Shown in pieces: positions 49,338 to 58,616 of a stretch of DNA of 64,000 nucleotides (within the stretch, counting starts at the first letter, position 1; the number at the start of each line of letters is the position of its first letter). Where the stretch lies: the NCBI RefSeq assembly GCF_000209165.1, contig NC_009043.1, positions 1 to 64,000 of the forward strand, written 5' to 3'. The notes under the pieces were generated by a model. That model saw only the letters and a list, made by a program, of their open reading frames with translations. It ran no database searches and was not told where the DNA came from. The DNA is from Scheffersomyces stipitis CBS 6054. Its lineage: Eukaryota > Ascomycota > Pichiomycetes > Serinales > Debaryomycetaceae. Made by a program: the position numbers and the translations under genes.

Positions 49338-50843
49338 CTAATTAGGTAATGAAACCACAAGATCGACACCTTCAATTTGCGAGAATTGGACTCTTGGTTT
49401 CAACCTTGAAATATCCAGGGTATTCCCTTTAAATTCAACGGTACTGGTATATACTGGCTTTTCCCATTTCGTCTTGTCACTTTCGAAGTCCCACACATAG
49501 CTACTCATGGCTGATTCGCCCTTTTTCTTGGAGTCTCTTATTTCGTTTTCCAACTGTGAAATGTCAGGGTCTTCATTATGTTCCTGTGACTTTGCAGCTC
49601 TCTGCTTTTCTACCATGGTGACCTTACCATCTTTAATGACCATTTCCAACGACCTTTCACCTCTACCAGTTCTGGCACTCCGAATATCATTTTGTCTCCG
49701 CAATTGTTTCTGTTGCTTTTTCAATTGAAGTGCTCTTTCCACGGGAGACAACCACATATTTCCTGAGGTAGCACTCAGAATTTCATAGTCGGCCGCATTA
49801 TCTATGATCTTAGTTCTTTCTGCACTTGTAGCTTGGAAATTGAGCAAAGTTTCAAGTCTTTCTTGCGCCATCAATAAGTCTGGATTTATTTTGCTTCTTT
49901 CGATTTGAATGTTCTCTATAGCTGCTTCTTTTTCTCTCACTTTTGATTCTTCCAATTGCTGCTGAGCTTTCTTTTTCTCAGCTTCTGCCTGTCTCAAGGC
50001 TCTATCTTGAGCCTTCCACAAATTTTCACCAGCATTCAAGGTGACTACGATTTTCTTACTTTTGGACTTAGGTAGAACGTCCTTAACTTCCTCTGGTTTC
50101 TTATCACTTTCATGGACGCCCAAAATCTCTGTCTTCTCCTGTCGGAGAACATTCATGATATCTACTCTATCTTTGGCAGATAACAAATCTGCTCCACAAT
50201 AGGAACACGGCTGTAAGCCTTCTTTTGTACATATGATTTTCCCACAATTTAAGCAGTTTGGCGCAATTTCAAACAACGGATGTCTAGTTGCCATACAGTT
50301 GCACACCCGTCTTGTATCGTCCAGGTCGGACTTAATTTCAAGTTCATTCAAGACGCTTTCAATGTCTTTTAGATTGTCCAAGTTTCTCTTTTTTGACTTT
50401 TTGCTTGTTTCTGGAGTTGACGATTCTCCAAAAAGTTGGGATGTTGTAGTGGAAGTCTTTTTATTTAGTTTTCCTGTCAAATTCGAAACTTTAGGCTTTG
50501 GCAGAGCTGTTTTTGTTGCTTGACCTGTTGCTCTCCAAACGTTCTCAGAACTTGAAGATGAAATCTTCAGGGATTTGGGAATCTCAGGTGGTTTCTGTTT
50601 GCCGACCCTTTCATTTTGTTCTTTCTGTTCTTGTTCTTCTTCTCGTTTCATTCGTAAAAAATTTCCTATAAAAGCTAGAGCATCGGTGCTGTCTCCTACC
50701 AAATTCAAGAAATGGTTCTGGGTCTCAGCTTCAGACGTCAACGTTATAGCATAGTCCACCATTTCTTCACAAGTTGCCCTATCAAGGGGCAACAAGTCTG
50801 CAATGGCATTCACTGAGTAGCTTTTCAAACGTCTGAAACTCAT
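49338..50843 (-). CDS. RQT4: Ribosome quality-control trigger subunit Rqt4 (TRIP4/ASC-1-like)
   Basis: This 501-residue homologue of yeast Rqt4 (YKR023W, 530) and human TRIP4 is a ubiquitin-binding member of the RQT complex that splits collided ribosomes. The hallmark C2HC5 zinc-finger region is at about residues 181-220 (RVCNCMATRHPLFEIAPNC, LNCGKIICTKEG, PCSYCGADLL). A CUE-like N-terminal helix pair (ADLLPLDRATCEEMVDYAI) and long charged helices flank it. The ATG at 50843 is used. It is divergent from the CCCH protein gene. Confidence 0.88.
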   Translation of the reverse strand: MSFRRLKSYSVNAIADLLPLDRATCEEMVDYAITLTSEAETQNHFLNLVGDSTDALAFIGNFLRMKREEEQEQKEQNERVGKQKPPEIPKSLKISSSSSENVWRATGQATKTALPKPKVSNLTGKLNKKTSTTTSQLFGESSTPETSKKSKKRNLDNLKDIESVLNELEIKSDLDDTRRVCNCMATRHPLFEIAPNCLNCGKIICTKEGLQPCSYCGADLLSAKDRVDIMNVLRQEKTEILGVHESDKKPEEVKDVLPKSKSKKIVVTLNAGENLWKAQDRALRQAEAEKKKAQQQLEESKVREKEAAIENIQIERSKINPDLLMAQERLETLLNFQATSAERTKIIDNAADYEILSATSGNMWLSPVERALQLKKQQKQLRRQNDIRSARTGRGERSLEMVIKDGKVTMVEKQRAAKSQEHNEDPDISQLENEIRDSKKKGESAMSSYVWDFESDKTKWEKPVYTSTVEFKGNTLDISRLKPRVQFSQIEGVDLVVSLPN

Positions 50844-51294
50844 TGTGGTGGCGAGAAGCAAGATACTTTAGGAAATCATGGAGGTTTTTCATTATGACTC
50901 TTCTATGAGAATGGTCTGCATAGTCAAGCTCTCATACTAACGGAATTCGCATCACTGATAGTTAAGAATCCACACCAAAGACACCTGGAAGCCCATACAA
51001 GGAAAGTGATACACAACGATGGTTCACGCTTTTGAGAAGAATACATAATTTTACTTCCGAGCTTTTACTATGTTACCGAGGTACATAACAATTAAATCTC
51101 GAAAAGATATTCAACTCATTGCCTCTGTATTCTTCTCTATAGCGAAGCTAAACTCTCATACCGCAAGACCAAACAAAAGCAGACTACATGCACTCCACTA
51201 TTATTTATTTTACATCATCACAATCAGACTTTCAATTTTGCTTATGGTTTCTTTCTACATAGAAAGGCAAGTATAGTTCCTTATTTGTAGATAT
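50844..51294. other. Divergent promoter, RQT4 and CCCH-protein genes
   Basis: No gene or clear regulatory motif was recognised in this 451-bp region. A 68-codon frame inside it is unlike known proteins. Confidence 0.4.
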
Positions 51295-53004
51295 ATGCCC
51301 GAAGATCCAAACCAGACGACAGATACCGTCAGTGATGCTCTCAAAGCGAAATATGCTGAAATCGCGTCTCTCAAAAAGGCAATAGAAGAAAAACAGGTGC
51401 GAAACTCTCAGTTTGCTCCAACTTCAGCATATCCTTCTGTCTCACTGGGTGGGATGTTTCCCCCACGTAAAGGAGGTGCTATTAGAAGTACGCGATACGC
51501 TGTAAGAGGAAATACTCGAGGACGTGGTTTTGGTCGTGGCGGATACGCTTCATTTCGTGGAGGAGCCAGAGGAGGGTTTGTTCATCGCCATGTTACGGCT
51601 GTATTTGACACATCAGGACAAAACGGGTCTGGAAGTGACTCGTCAACCGGCGACAATGATGATGGAGTTTCACATTCTCCACCTGCAGTGACGGGATATG
51701 TGACAAAGCAGTCCAGGGGTGGGATGTCGTTGGTAAGTACCGACATCTATGCCCGAGACCAGGAGAGATACGAGGCAATTCAGCGAGAGAAGGAGGAACT
51801 CCAAAAGAAAATTGCAAGACAAAAGCGTAGAGAATTAATGCAAAAACAGATTTCAAAACTCAGGACGAAGACAGATAGTTGTGACCGAGTCAAGATCGAC
51901 GGCCAGATTTTCGCAGTTTGCAAAAGAGGTAGCAAACTCATTCCATTGGCAACGGCACCCGATGATGCTCCATCCACGACTGAGTGGCACAACAGGACAT
52001 TTACAAGATCATCAAACGGTACTTTGAGAACAAAATCCAGAATAAGGAAGACTTCCGAGCAATGTCGATATTTTTCACGAACAGGTACGTATATTTTTTC
52101 AATATTTGCATTTTAGAAGATACGAATATTTGATATTAGATGTTGATTTTTCATTTATTTAACATTCTGAATTTTGAATTTTAAATTTACTGAATATCTA
52201 ATTTTGTTAATTATGTGATTTATTTTTTCATGGACAGTTATACTAATCACTGAATTTCTTTCGAATCTTTCAAAATTTCGTATAGGCCAGTGTATGAAAG
52301 GTTCAAAATGTAAGTATATCCACAACCGGTCCAGAATAAGGGTGTGCCAGCAGAACTTGGTGGGAAAATGTACGAACCACAACTGCTTGTTCTGTCATGA
52401 TATCAACGAGTTCAACACACCTGTCTGTCGGTACTATATAGAAGGTAAGTGCACCAACCTGGCGTGCAAGTTCATGCACCATAAGCCCCCACACTATGGA
52501 GAGCTTGGCTACGAAGTGTGGGTGTGCCGCCCATTTGCGGTTGGTGGCTGGTGTAGTCGTGGCCAACAATGTCCGTTTATTCATCTATTCAATTGTCCAG
52601 ATTTTGAAGAAGATGGCAATTGTCCAAGAGGAAAATCGTGCTATTTGGCGCATCCAACAACAATAAGGACCCAAGAGTTAATCGAGACTCCAATGACCAC
52701 CTACGTACGCGAAGATGGAGATGATATAGTCGTAGATGAAAAGGAGAAAAAAATCTTGATCAATAGCTACACTGTTGATCCAGATGTTCTTCTCCATTCA
52801 CGCGAGGGAAAGAAGTATGATTTCTACATCGATCAGAAAGCGGCCGATGAAAAGAACGGTGACATGGCATCTGTCTCCGAAAACCAAGAGTTTATGATTG
52901 TATTTTCGGACTTGGATGAAAGTTCCGACTTCTCGTCAGACGAAGAAGATAGCAGCAGGAATACGGAATCGTTGTCAAGGAACAACGACTATGTTCTGTT
53001 GTGA
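51295..53004 (+). CDS. Five-CCCH zinc-finger RNA-binding protein (ZC3H3-like), one intron
   Basis: Exons 51295-52084 and 52286-53004 join in frame to 502 residues. The intron (52085-52285) has donor GTACGT, branch-like TACTAAT at 52241-52247 and acceptor TATAG. The N-terminus is a short helix, then an Arg/Gly-rich tract at about residues 71-94 (RGNTRGRGFGRGGYASFRGG). Five CCCH fingers follow from about residue 257, the first and last two being C-x8-C-x5-C-x3-H and the middle two C-x7-C-x4-C-x3-H. The C-terminus is acidic. Five tandem CCCH fingers after a long N-terminal arm recall ZC3H3, linked to nuclear poly(A) RNA processing and export. Yth1 also has five fingers but lacks the RGG arm. The intron falls inside the first finger, which supports the splice model. 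Function inferred only. Confidence 0.83.
52085..52285 (+). other. Spliceosomal intron (201 bp)
   Basis: Donor GTACGT, branch-point-like TACTAAT (52241-52247) and acceptor TATAG ending at 52285. Removal restores a perfect C-x8-C-x5-C-x3-H finger across the junction, while read-through stops at 52116. Confidence 0.88.
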
Positions 53005-53620
53005 TGACTCTGGTAAACAAGAAAGAGAAGAGAAAAACGTCGAAAAAATAAACAAAAATAGCATTGGAATATTAGTAGACGCTAACATATAAGCCCACAA
53101 CCTTCTTTTTGAATTGTAGTAGCTGTGCATTAGACTATTGATTAATACTAAATTGGCTCTTGGAGGTATTTCGCAGCCCTTATTATCTTTAATCTGTGAG
53201 GTTGTTATATGCACGTATTTCCTCTCTGAGAAAATGCTGCAAAAAGTGCCTCCCTACTGATCGATTACTCAAGCGGCAATTCCCACTTTCTATCAAACTA
53301 TTAATTTGTTCCCTTTTTCTTTGTAAATTCAGAGTTATCTTCTTTTATCACTTCTATAATAGTGTTAGTTTTCTCTGGGGGAGCCTTACGATCTTGTAAA
53401 GTTGGTTTTTATCACAATTTCGCAACAATTTCGAAACTACACTCATACTTCATACACTATAAGGAAGATTCTTATGATCTTAAATTTCAACTAAGAATCA
53501 TACAACAACCCAATTCTGTAAAGGTCACAAACTTTGTCAGCAGAACCTCTTATATTCAAAACAGCTATATTTATTTAGGAAGCATTACTGGAGTTTCATA
53601 CTGGTTTTACAACCTTTATA
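53005..53620. other. Intergenic region before the kinase gene
   Basis: No convincing gene. A 117-codon frame at 53362-53715 lacks recognisable features and overlaps the kinase start. This region should include the kinase promoter. Confidence 0.45.
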
Positions 53621-55318
53621 ATGTCTACCAACTTGAATATTCCTTCAGACATCAACAATCCACCCAAATGGATTCCCGTCCAGAGTCTCCAAGACAGATA
53701 CCAAACCATCAGTAATCTCGGTAATGGAAGTTTTGGTAGCGTTGAATTAGCCAAGTTTCGTTTAGATAAGCATGAGCTTTTCAGGGCTACCAATGAAAAG
53801 AAGGGAACTCTCATGTATCCACTCCAGGATTCACAGGTCAACATATCCAACTTAGTAGCTATCAAAACTATGAACAGACAGCTTCCATTGCTCAATGATT
53901 ACACCCGGATCAAAGAAGTTAGGTTCATAATGGCTATTTCGTCTCATCCTTGTTTAGTTCAAATCTATGAGATTTTCATTGACGACATTAATTTCCAGTT
54001 GCACATTTCAATGGAATCTATGAATCAAAACTTGTATCAACTCATGAAAGCCAGAAGAAACATCAATTTCTCTCCTGTAACTTTGCGCAGTATTTTGAGT
54101 CAGGTGCTTTGTGCTATTCGTCATATTCACAGACACAACTACTTCCACAGGGATGTCAAACCGGAGAACATATTGGTGATTCCTTCTCACCAATACTATG
54201 GTACAAAACAGGCAATTCCACCATACAGAAAGAATGACAACTTTGTCATCAAACTTGCTGATTATGGACTCGCTAGACACGTAGGCAACACAAAACCCTA
54301 TACTGGATATGTTTCTACAAGATGGTATAGGTCTCCTGAGATTCTTTTAAGACAAAAGATGTATTCAAAGCCTATTGATATCTGGGCGTTTGGAGCTGTA
54401 GCATGCGAAGTTGCAAATTTCTCCCCGTTATTTCCTGGGTCTAATGAACTTGATCAGATCTGGCGCACACTCAAAGTGCTTGGTTGTCCCATACCATTAG
54501 ACCCGCACTCTATGGATAGGACAACCTCCTTGCCAATGGGAGGGTTCTGGAAAGATGCCCATGAGCTTGCTAGTAAGCTTGGATTCACATTTCCTCCAGA
54601 GACAGGAGTTCAGATACAGGATATTCTCCCCAATGCTATCCATGCCGAATTAGCAGAAGTAGTACGTGGATGTCTAATATGGGATCCACACCAGAGATCT
54701 ACTGTAGAAAGGCTCTGTTGTATGCCCTATTTCAGAACCACTGTTGCAGCCATTGATTTATCAATACAAGGTGTCAATGCTACCGATCCTACGCAACAAG
54801 AAAATGTAGAACTACCACTCAAGTCAGTCAAAGCTACAACTTCCACTGCCTCTGCTAATAACAAGCAGTTTAAGTTAGTTCACAATGGTAGAGCATCAAA
54901 GCCAATATCGCCTATAAATAATGTAACGCAGCCAAGTAAAGTATACAGCTATGTCGATCTTGACGACGGTTACGAGAAAGAGTTTATGAAGCAAATGGAC
55001 CAAGCAGAGCCCATAACCACTGAAGAAGAAGCCAAGTACAACTTCGACCAAGATAGCGGTTTAATGTTCGGTAACGACTACATAGTTCAGCATGGTAAGG
55101 AAAACGAAGGAAACTTTGAAGTGGGGTACACACAGGAAAATCAGGTAATTAGTGGTTCCAAGGCTCACTATGGAAGTCCGCTAGGGGAGGAACGTGACCA
55201 ACCCAGTGTTCCACGCAGTCTTCCAATGCTCAAGGAATCGCTTGATGTGACTACCGTACTTGATTTGATAACTGACACCTCCTTTGACAGTAGTCACGAG
55301 ATAGACGTCAACTCATAG
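53621..55318 (+). CDS. IME2: Ime2/RCK-type CMGC protein kinase
   Basis: This 565-residue Ser/Thr kinase is closest in pattern to yeast Ime2 (645) and the MAK/ICK group, which drive meiosis or filament and cell-cycle programmes. The P-loop is GNGSFGSV (34-41), the ATP Lys is K82 after a roughly 30-residue insertion typical of Ime2, the catalytic loop is HRDVKPEN (176-183), and the metal-binding motif is DYG (214-216) in place of DFG. The activation loop TGY (228-230) sits in KPYTGYVSTRWYRSPE. Another roughly 25-residue insert lies between HRDVKPENIL and DYG, again as in Ime2. The tail of about 190 residues is disordered. The start is the ATG at 53621. The symbol is by family resemblance. Confidence 0.82.
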   Translation: MSTNLNIPSDINNPPKWIPVQSLQDRYQTISNLGNGSFGSVELAKFRLDKHELFRATNEKKGTLMYPLQDSQVNISNLVAIKTMNRQLPLLNDYTRIKEVRFIMAISSHPCLVQIYEIFIDDINFQLHISMESMNQNLYQLMKARRNINFSPVTLRSILSQVLCAIRHIHRHNYFHRDVKPENILVIPSHQYYGTKQAIPPYRKNDNFVIKLADYGLARHVGNTKPYTGYVSTRWYRSPEILLRQKMYSKPIDIWAFGAVACEVANFSPLFPGSNELDQIWRTLKVLGCPIPLDPHSMDRTTSLPMGGFWKDAHELASKLGFTFPPETGVQIQDILPNAIHAELAEVVRGCLIWDPHQRSTVERLCCMPYFRTTVAAIDLSIQGVNATDPTQQENVELPLKSVKATTSTASANNKQFKLVHNGRASKPISPINNVTQPSKVYSYVDLDDGYEKEFMKQMDQAEPITTEEEAKYNFDQDSGLMFGNDYIVQHGKENEGNFEVGYTQENQVISGSKAHYGSPLGEERDQPSVPRSLPMLKESLDVTTVLDLITDTSFDSSHEIDVNS

Positions 55319-55625
55319 CTATAATTAGCCTAGAATAATCGTGTGGTCATCGGGTGACCAAAATTCAAGGGCGGTGACTAAGTAGAACGGTACTTGTAGA
55401 ATTGGGTAATAATATTCGAGATCCTTTCGGAAATCACATACCCCACATTATACACACTTGAAAAAAGAAATGATCTAGTATTGCAGTTTATAATCTAGAC
55501 CGTTGGCTTACACTCTATTTATTCACAATTGTCCTTATGTCAGATTCTGTTGAACCATCGTTTGTTATTTAGCTATTCTAAACTGCAACCACAACCACAA
55601 CCCAACCACAACAGCAACCAGTGCA
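55319..55625. other. Intergenic region, kinase to TANGO2-family gene
   Basis: A CAACCACAACC-type low-complexity patch occurs at 55588-55618 just before the ATG. No gene was recognised. Confidence 0.4.
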
Positions 55626-56706
55626 ATGTGCATTTTGTTATCTACCACCGAACATCCAGACTATCCGTTCATCCTTTTGTCCAACAGAGATGAGTACTTC
55701 ACGAGACCTACTCAAGCTGCCCATTTTAGATCGTTTGATGGTACCATGAAGATTTTATCTCCTCTTGATATGGCTAGACCTGAACATGGCACTTGGATAG
55801 GAGTAACCACATCGGGAAAGGTTGCTGTTCTAGTCAATTATCGTGAGATAGATCACGCTCGTATGTATTGATTCTATTTATGATGGCAAATTTTGCGATA
55901 TGTGGCACTAACAATTTGTAGACCTGCTAAGTGAGGTATCCAGAGGCATATTACCATTAGATTATCTTTGCACGAATAAACTGGCCGATAAATGGCATAG
56001 AACCCTCGAATCGTCGTTGAGCCACGTTACCAGGGGCAAAGTAGAGTTGAGTCAGATCGGCGGGTTTTCACTTGTGTATGGACAATTGTCCATTGATCCC
56101 AAGACAGGCAAGCTTAACCACTTGAATATACTAAGCAACAGAGGAGACCATGGCAAGATTCATGCATCTGCGAAAGATAATTCCAACGAAGAAAGAGAAG
56201 AAAAAGAAGAAGCAGATGAAGAAGAAGAAGATGATGATGAAGAGGACGACTTGCACGGTGATATAAGTAACAAGACCACATTTGGCTTATCCAATTCATT
56301 GTACTACGAACCTTGGAAGAAGGTCAAGCTTGGTGAGGAGCTCTTACATGAGTTGGTAGAGAAGTCTAAAGAAATGAAGCTTTCGCAGGAAGCTCTAGTT
56401 TCTGAATGTTTCAAGTTGCTTAGTCATAATACTTACGACAAGGAAGTAGCCAAGCAGAAGGATTTTTCCAAAAAGATTACAGAACTTAGAAACTCGATAT
56501 ACATCCCCCCATTAGAAACCTACATTAGCCCCAGTGCCAGATTGCTTACTGCTGGAAAATACTACGGTACAAGAACCCAAACCATCTTGTTGCTTGACAG
56601 GTTTGGGTACCTTAACTACTATGAGAAAAACATCCATAACAGCGATGACGTCGACGACGACAACATTGTCTTCAACCACTACAGGTTTAATATCGATCAA
56701 CAATAG
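55626..56706 (+). CDS. TANGO2/NRDE-family protein, one intron
   Basis: Exons 55626-55860 and 55922-56706 join to 339 residues. The intron has donor GTATGT, branch-like CACTAAC (55906-55912) and acceptor TTGTAG. The family is defined by the N-terminal Cys2 and the NRDE motif (residues 20-23, SNRDEYFTRPT), and GTWIGV and VLVNYRE follow as usual. The yeast counterpart is YGR127W. The family is linked to heme or acyl-lipid handling and Golgi/ER traffic, but its biochemical role is unsettled. A Glu/Asp-rich run (EEREEKEEADEEEEDDDEED) is inserted near residue 190-210. The C-terminal TRTQTILLLDRFGYLNYYEK is typical. Confidence 0.9.
55861..55921 (+). other. Spliceosomal intron (61 bp)
   Basis: Donor GTATGT, branch-like CACTAAC eight bases before the TAG acceptor at 55919-55921. 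Splicing joins the NRDE N-terminus to the rest of the family domain in frame. Confidence 0.88.
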
Positions 56707-57136
56707 CAGCTAGTTAAATTGTAGGGCTGCTGACGGATCGTGGTGTATGTTAGCATCTTGCAATTCAGCGTGCTGTTTACTATGAAGGCTTAAGTGTAAG
56801 TCTCAACTATATAAAAGTATTCACTATAGAGCATTAATTAATTAGTCTTAACTATAGAATTTTGACTGTTTAGTCTACGAATAGACTGACCATACCAATT
56901 ATGAATCGAAAATACAAAGTGTGAAGGGCATAGTCTTGATGGCGTCCCAAATAATGAACTGCAAAGTAGAAATTTTAACTATGTAGTCTCAAAATGGAGC
57001 TTAACTATGGAGTCTACAGTGAGTACGTAACAAACATGGAACACAAAAAACATATCATGGTACAAAAATATAAATTCAAATTTGTACGGAAATAGAGCAT
57101 TTACGAAGAAGACATTGCCTTGAACCAGAAGTCATA
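56707..57136. promoter_or_regulatory. Promoter region with a repeated TTAACTATgnAGTCT motif
   Basis: Related words occur at 56801-56814 (TCTCAACTATATAA), 56847-56858 (CTTAACTATAGA), 56973-56989 (TTTTAACTATGTAGTCT) and 57000-57015 (CTTAACTATGGAGTCT), with TTTAGTCTAC at 56869-56878. All have the same orientation, upstream of the hydrolase gene. No known factor is assigned. Confidence 0.4.
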
Positions 57137-58168
57137 ATGGCTGTGCAAACGTACGAAAAGCTGCCATCTACAACTATATACCATAAGCTTCCTCTAAAGA
57201 TCAACAATGACAGGGCCCGTGACACTCTGTCGATTCTCGTAATGATCCCCGGAAATCCAGGTTTGATCGAGTTCTACACCACGTATCTCGATTTGATCCA
57301 GACTGAGTTTCCAGCACTCGAAGTGCTTTGTATTAGTCATGCTGGTTTTCAAACTTCAGAACCTGTAAACAGCGAGAAATTCAAATTCTACGATTTGGAG
57401 TATCAAATCAAGCACAAGTTTGACATTATCTCGGAGTTTATTGCCCAGAAACTAGACGACGGCTACAACAATGTCGAACTTTACTTTCTTTCCCATTCTG
57501 TAGGCTCGTATGTGCATCAGCGAGTCATCCGCATGTTGCTACAGGAAAAAGAATTGCACGGCAAGTTCTCCATTAAGTTCACCGGACTCATATGTCCTAC
57601 CATTGTGGATATTGCACAGTCTGACAACGGCCAATTTTTCACAAAGTTGTTTTCTTTGTTGCCGATCATTTCCATATCACTTTGGGTTGCATGGTTGCTC
57701 AACACTATTTTGCCTGAAGCTATGGCTAAGTCCATAATTGCCAAAAGATTTGTTGAGAAACCTAAGTCCAATGATACTGACTCTGTAGAAAGTTGGCAAA
57801 ATTCAGTTACTGGGGCATACAAACTCTACAGTTCACAACGGCTCATCGAGCAGGCTTTGAATTTGGCCCGGCAGGAGATGCTTGTGATTACGAGAGATGA
57901 CATCATCAATGACTGGTTTTTCCAACAACTTTCGGAGATCAAAATATGGACATTCTTCGCCGAGAAAGATCACTGGGTGCACAACAGCTCCAGAGACTAC
58001 ACCTTACGAAAGTACCATGATTTAACTAACAATAACTTGTTGTTTGAGGTGGGTTCGTCGGAGGATGCGATTACTCATAGCTTCTGTGTTAACCAAAGTG
58101 TAGAGTTTTCCAAATTGACCATTAAGGCTATACGGTCTCTAGACTTGGACATTGCCTACGAAAACTGA
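57137..58168 (+). CDS. Lipid-droplet-associated hydrolase (LDAH family)
   Basis: This 343-residue alpha/beta hydrolase of the LDAH/DUF2305 family resembles yeast YPR147C and acts on or near lipid droplets. Motifs are VMIPGNPGLIEFYTTYLDLI (oxyanion region), the nucleophile elbow S119-H-S121-V-G123 and a late His in DAITHSFCVNQS. The first elbow residue is Ser rather than the usual Gly (GHSxG), a small departure. A hydrophobic stretch at about 177-195 (LFSLLPIISISLWVAWLLNT) may insert in the droplet monolayer. The start is the ATG at 57137. True lipase activity of this family is debated. Confidence 0.88.
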   Translation: MAVQTYEKLPSTTIYHKLPLKINNDRARDTLSILVMIPGNPGLIEFYTTYLDLIQTEFPALEVLCISHAGFQTSEPVNSEKFKFYDLEYQIKHKFDIISEFIAQKLDDGYNNVELYFLSHSVGSYVHQRVIRMLLQEKELHGKFSIKFTGLICPTIVDIAQSDNGQFFTKLFSLLPIISISLWVAWLLNTILPEAMAKSIIAKRFVEKPKSNDTDSVESWQNSVTGAYKLYSSQRLIEQALNLARQEMLVITRDDIINDWFFQQLSEIKIWTFFAEKDHWVHNSSRDYTLRKYHDLTNNNLLFEVGSSEDAITHSFCVNQSVEFSKLTIKAIRSLDLDIAYEN

Positions 58169-58616
58169 GCTACAATGCAAACAAGGTTAACATGATTAAT
58201 AACACAAATAGATACTATTGTTTATATATAAGTCAAACATTTACTACATAATTAATTTGGAGGAAAATCCTAAGCACCCTATACATTATAGTATGCTGTG
58301 AGGGGTGACTCGGAGTCATCCCATTGACTCGCGCGCTTGACTCAGCAAATTTTTTTCAGGAGTATGACTTACATGACTACCTTACTTTAATTTGCGATAA
58401 GTTTTATTAACGTTTGGGTAATTTGTTGTGGACATGCCCTTTTTCAAAGGTAGAATTAGCTAAATTATTTCCAACATTTTTCTTGCCAATTTTCCTTAGC
58501 CGCTTATAGATCCTCTTATTGTCTAGTTGGAAAAAAAGAATTGGACCATAAATAGCCATCGATTTCCTCCTTGAAATTATTGATTTACTTCTCTTCATTG
58601 TCACATTTTATTAACA
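58169..58616. promoter_or_regulatory. Transporter promoter with clustered Gcn4-type sites
   Basis: Within 39 bp lie a perfect 13-bp palindrome TGACTCGGAGTCA (58306-58318), TGACTC (58325-58330) and TGACTCA (58338-58344), about 270-310 bp before the transporter ATG. TGACTCA is the bZIP Gcn4/AP-1 site. A small frame at 58407-58604 (minus) lies in the region but looks like chance. Confidence 0.6.

Noticed and set aside
53362..53715. 117-codon frame overlapping the kinase start
   Set aside because: It overlaps a strongly supported kinase N-terminus in another frame and shows no domain.
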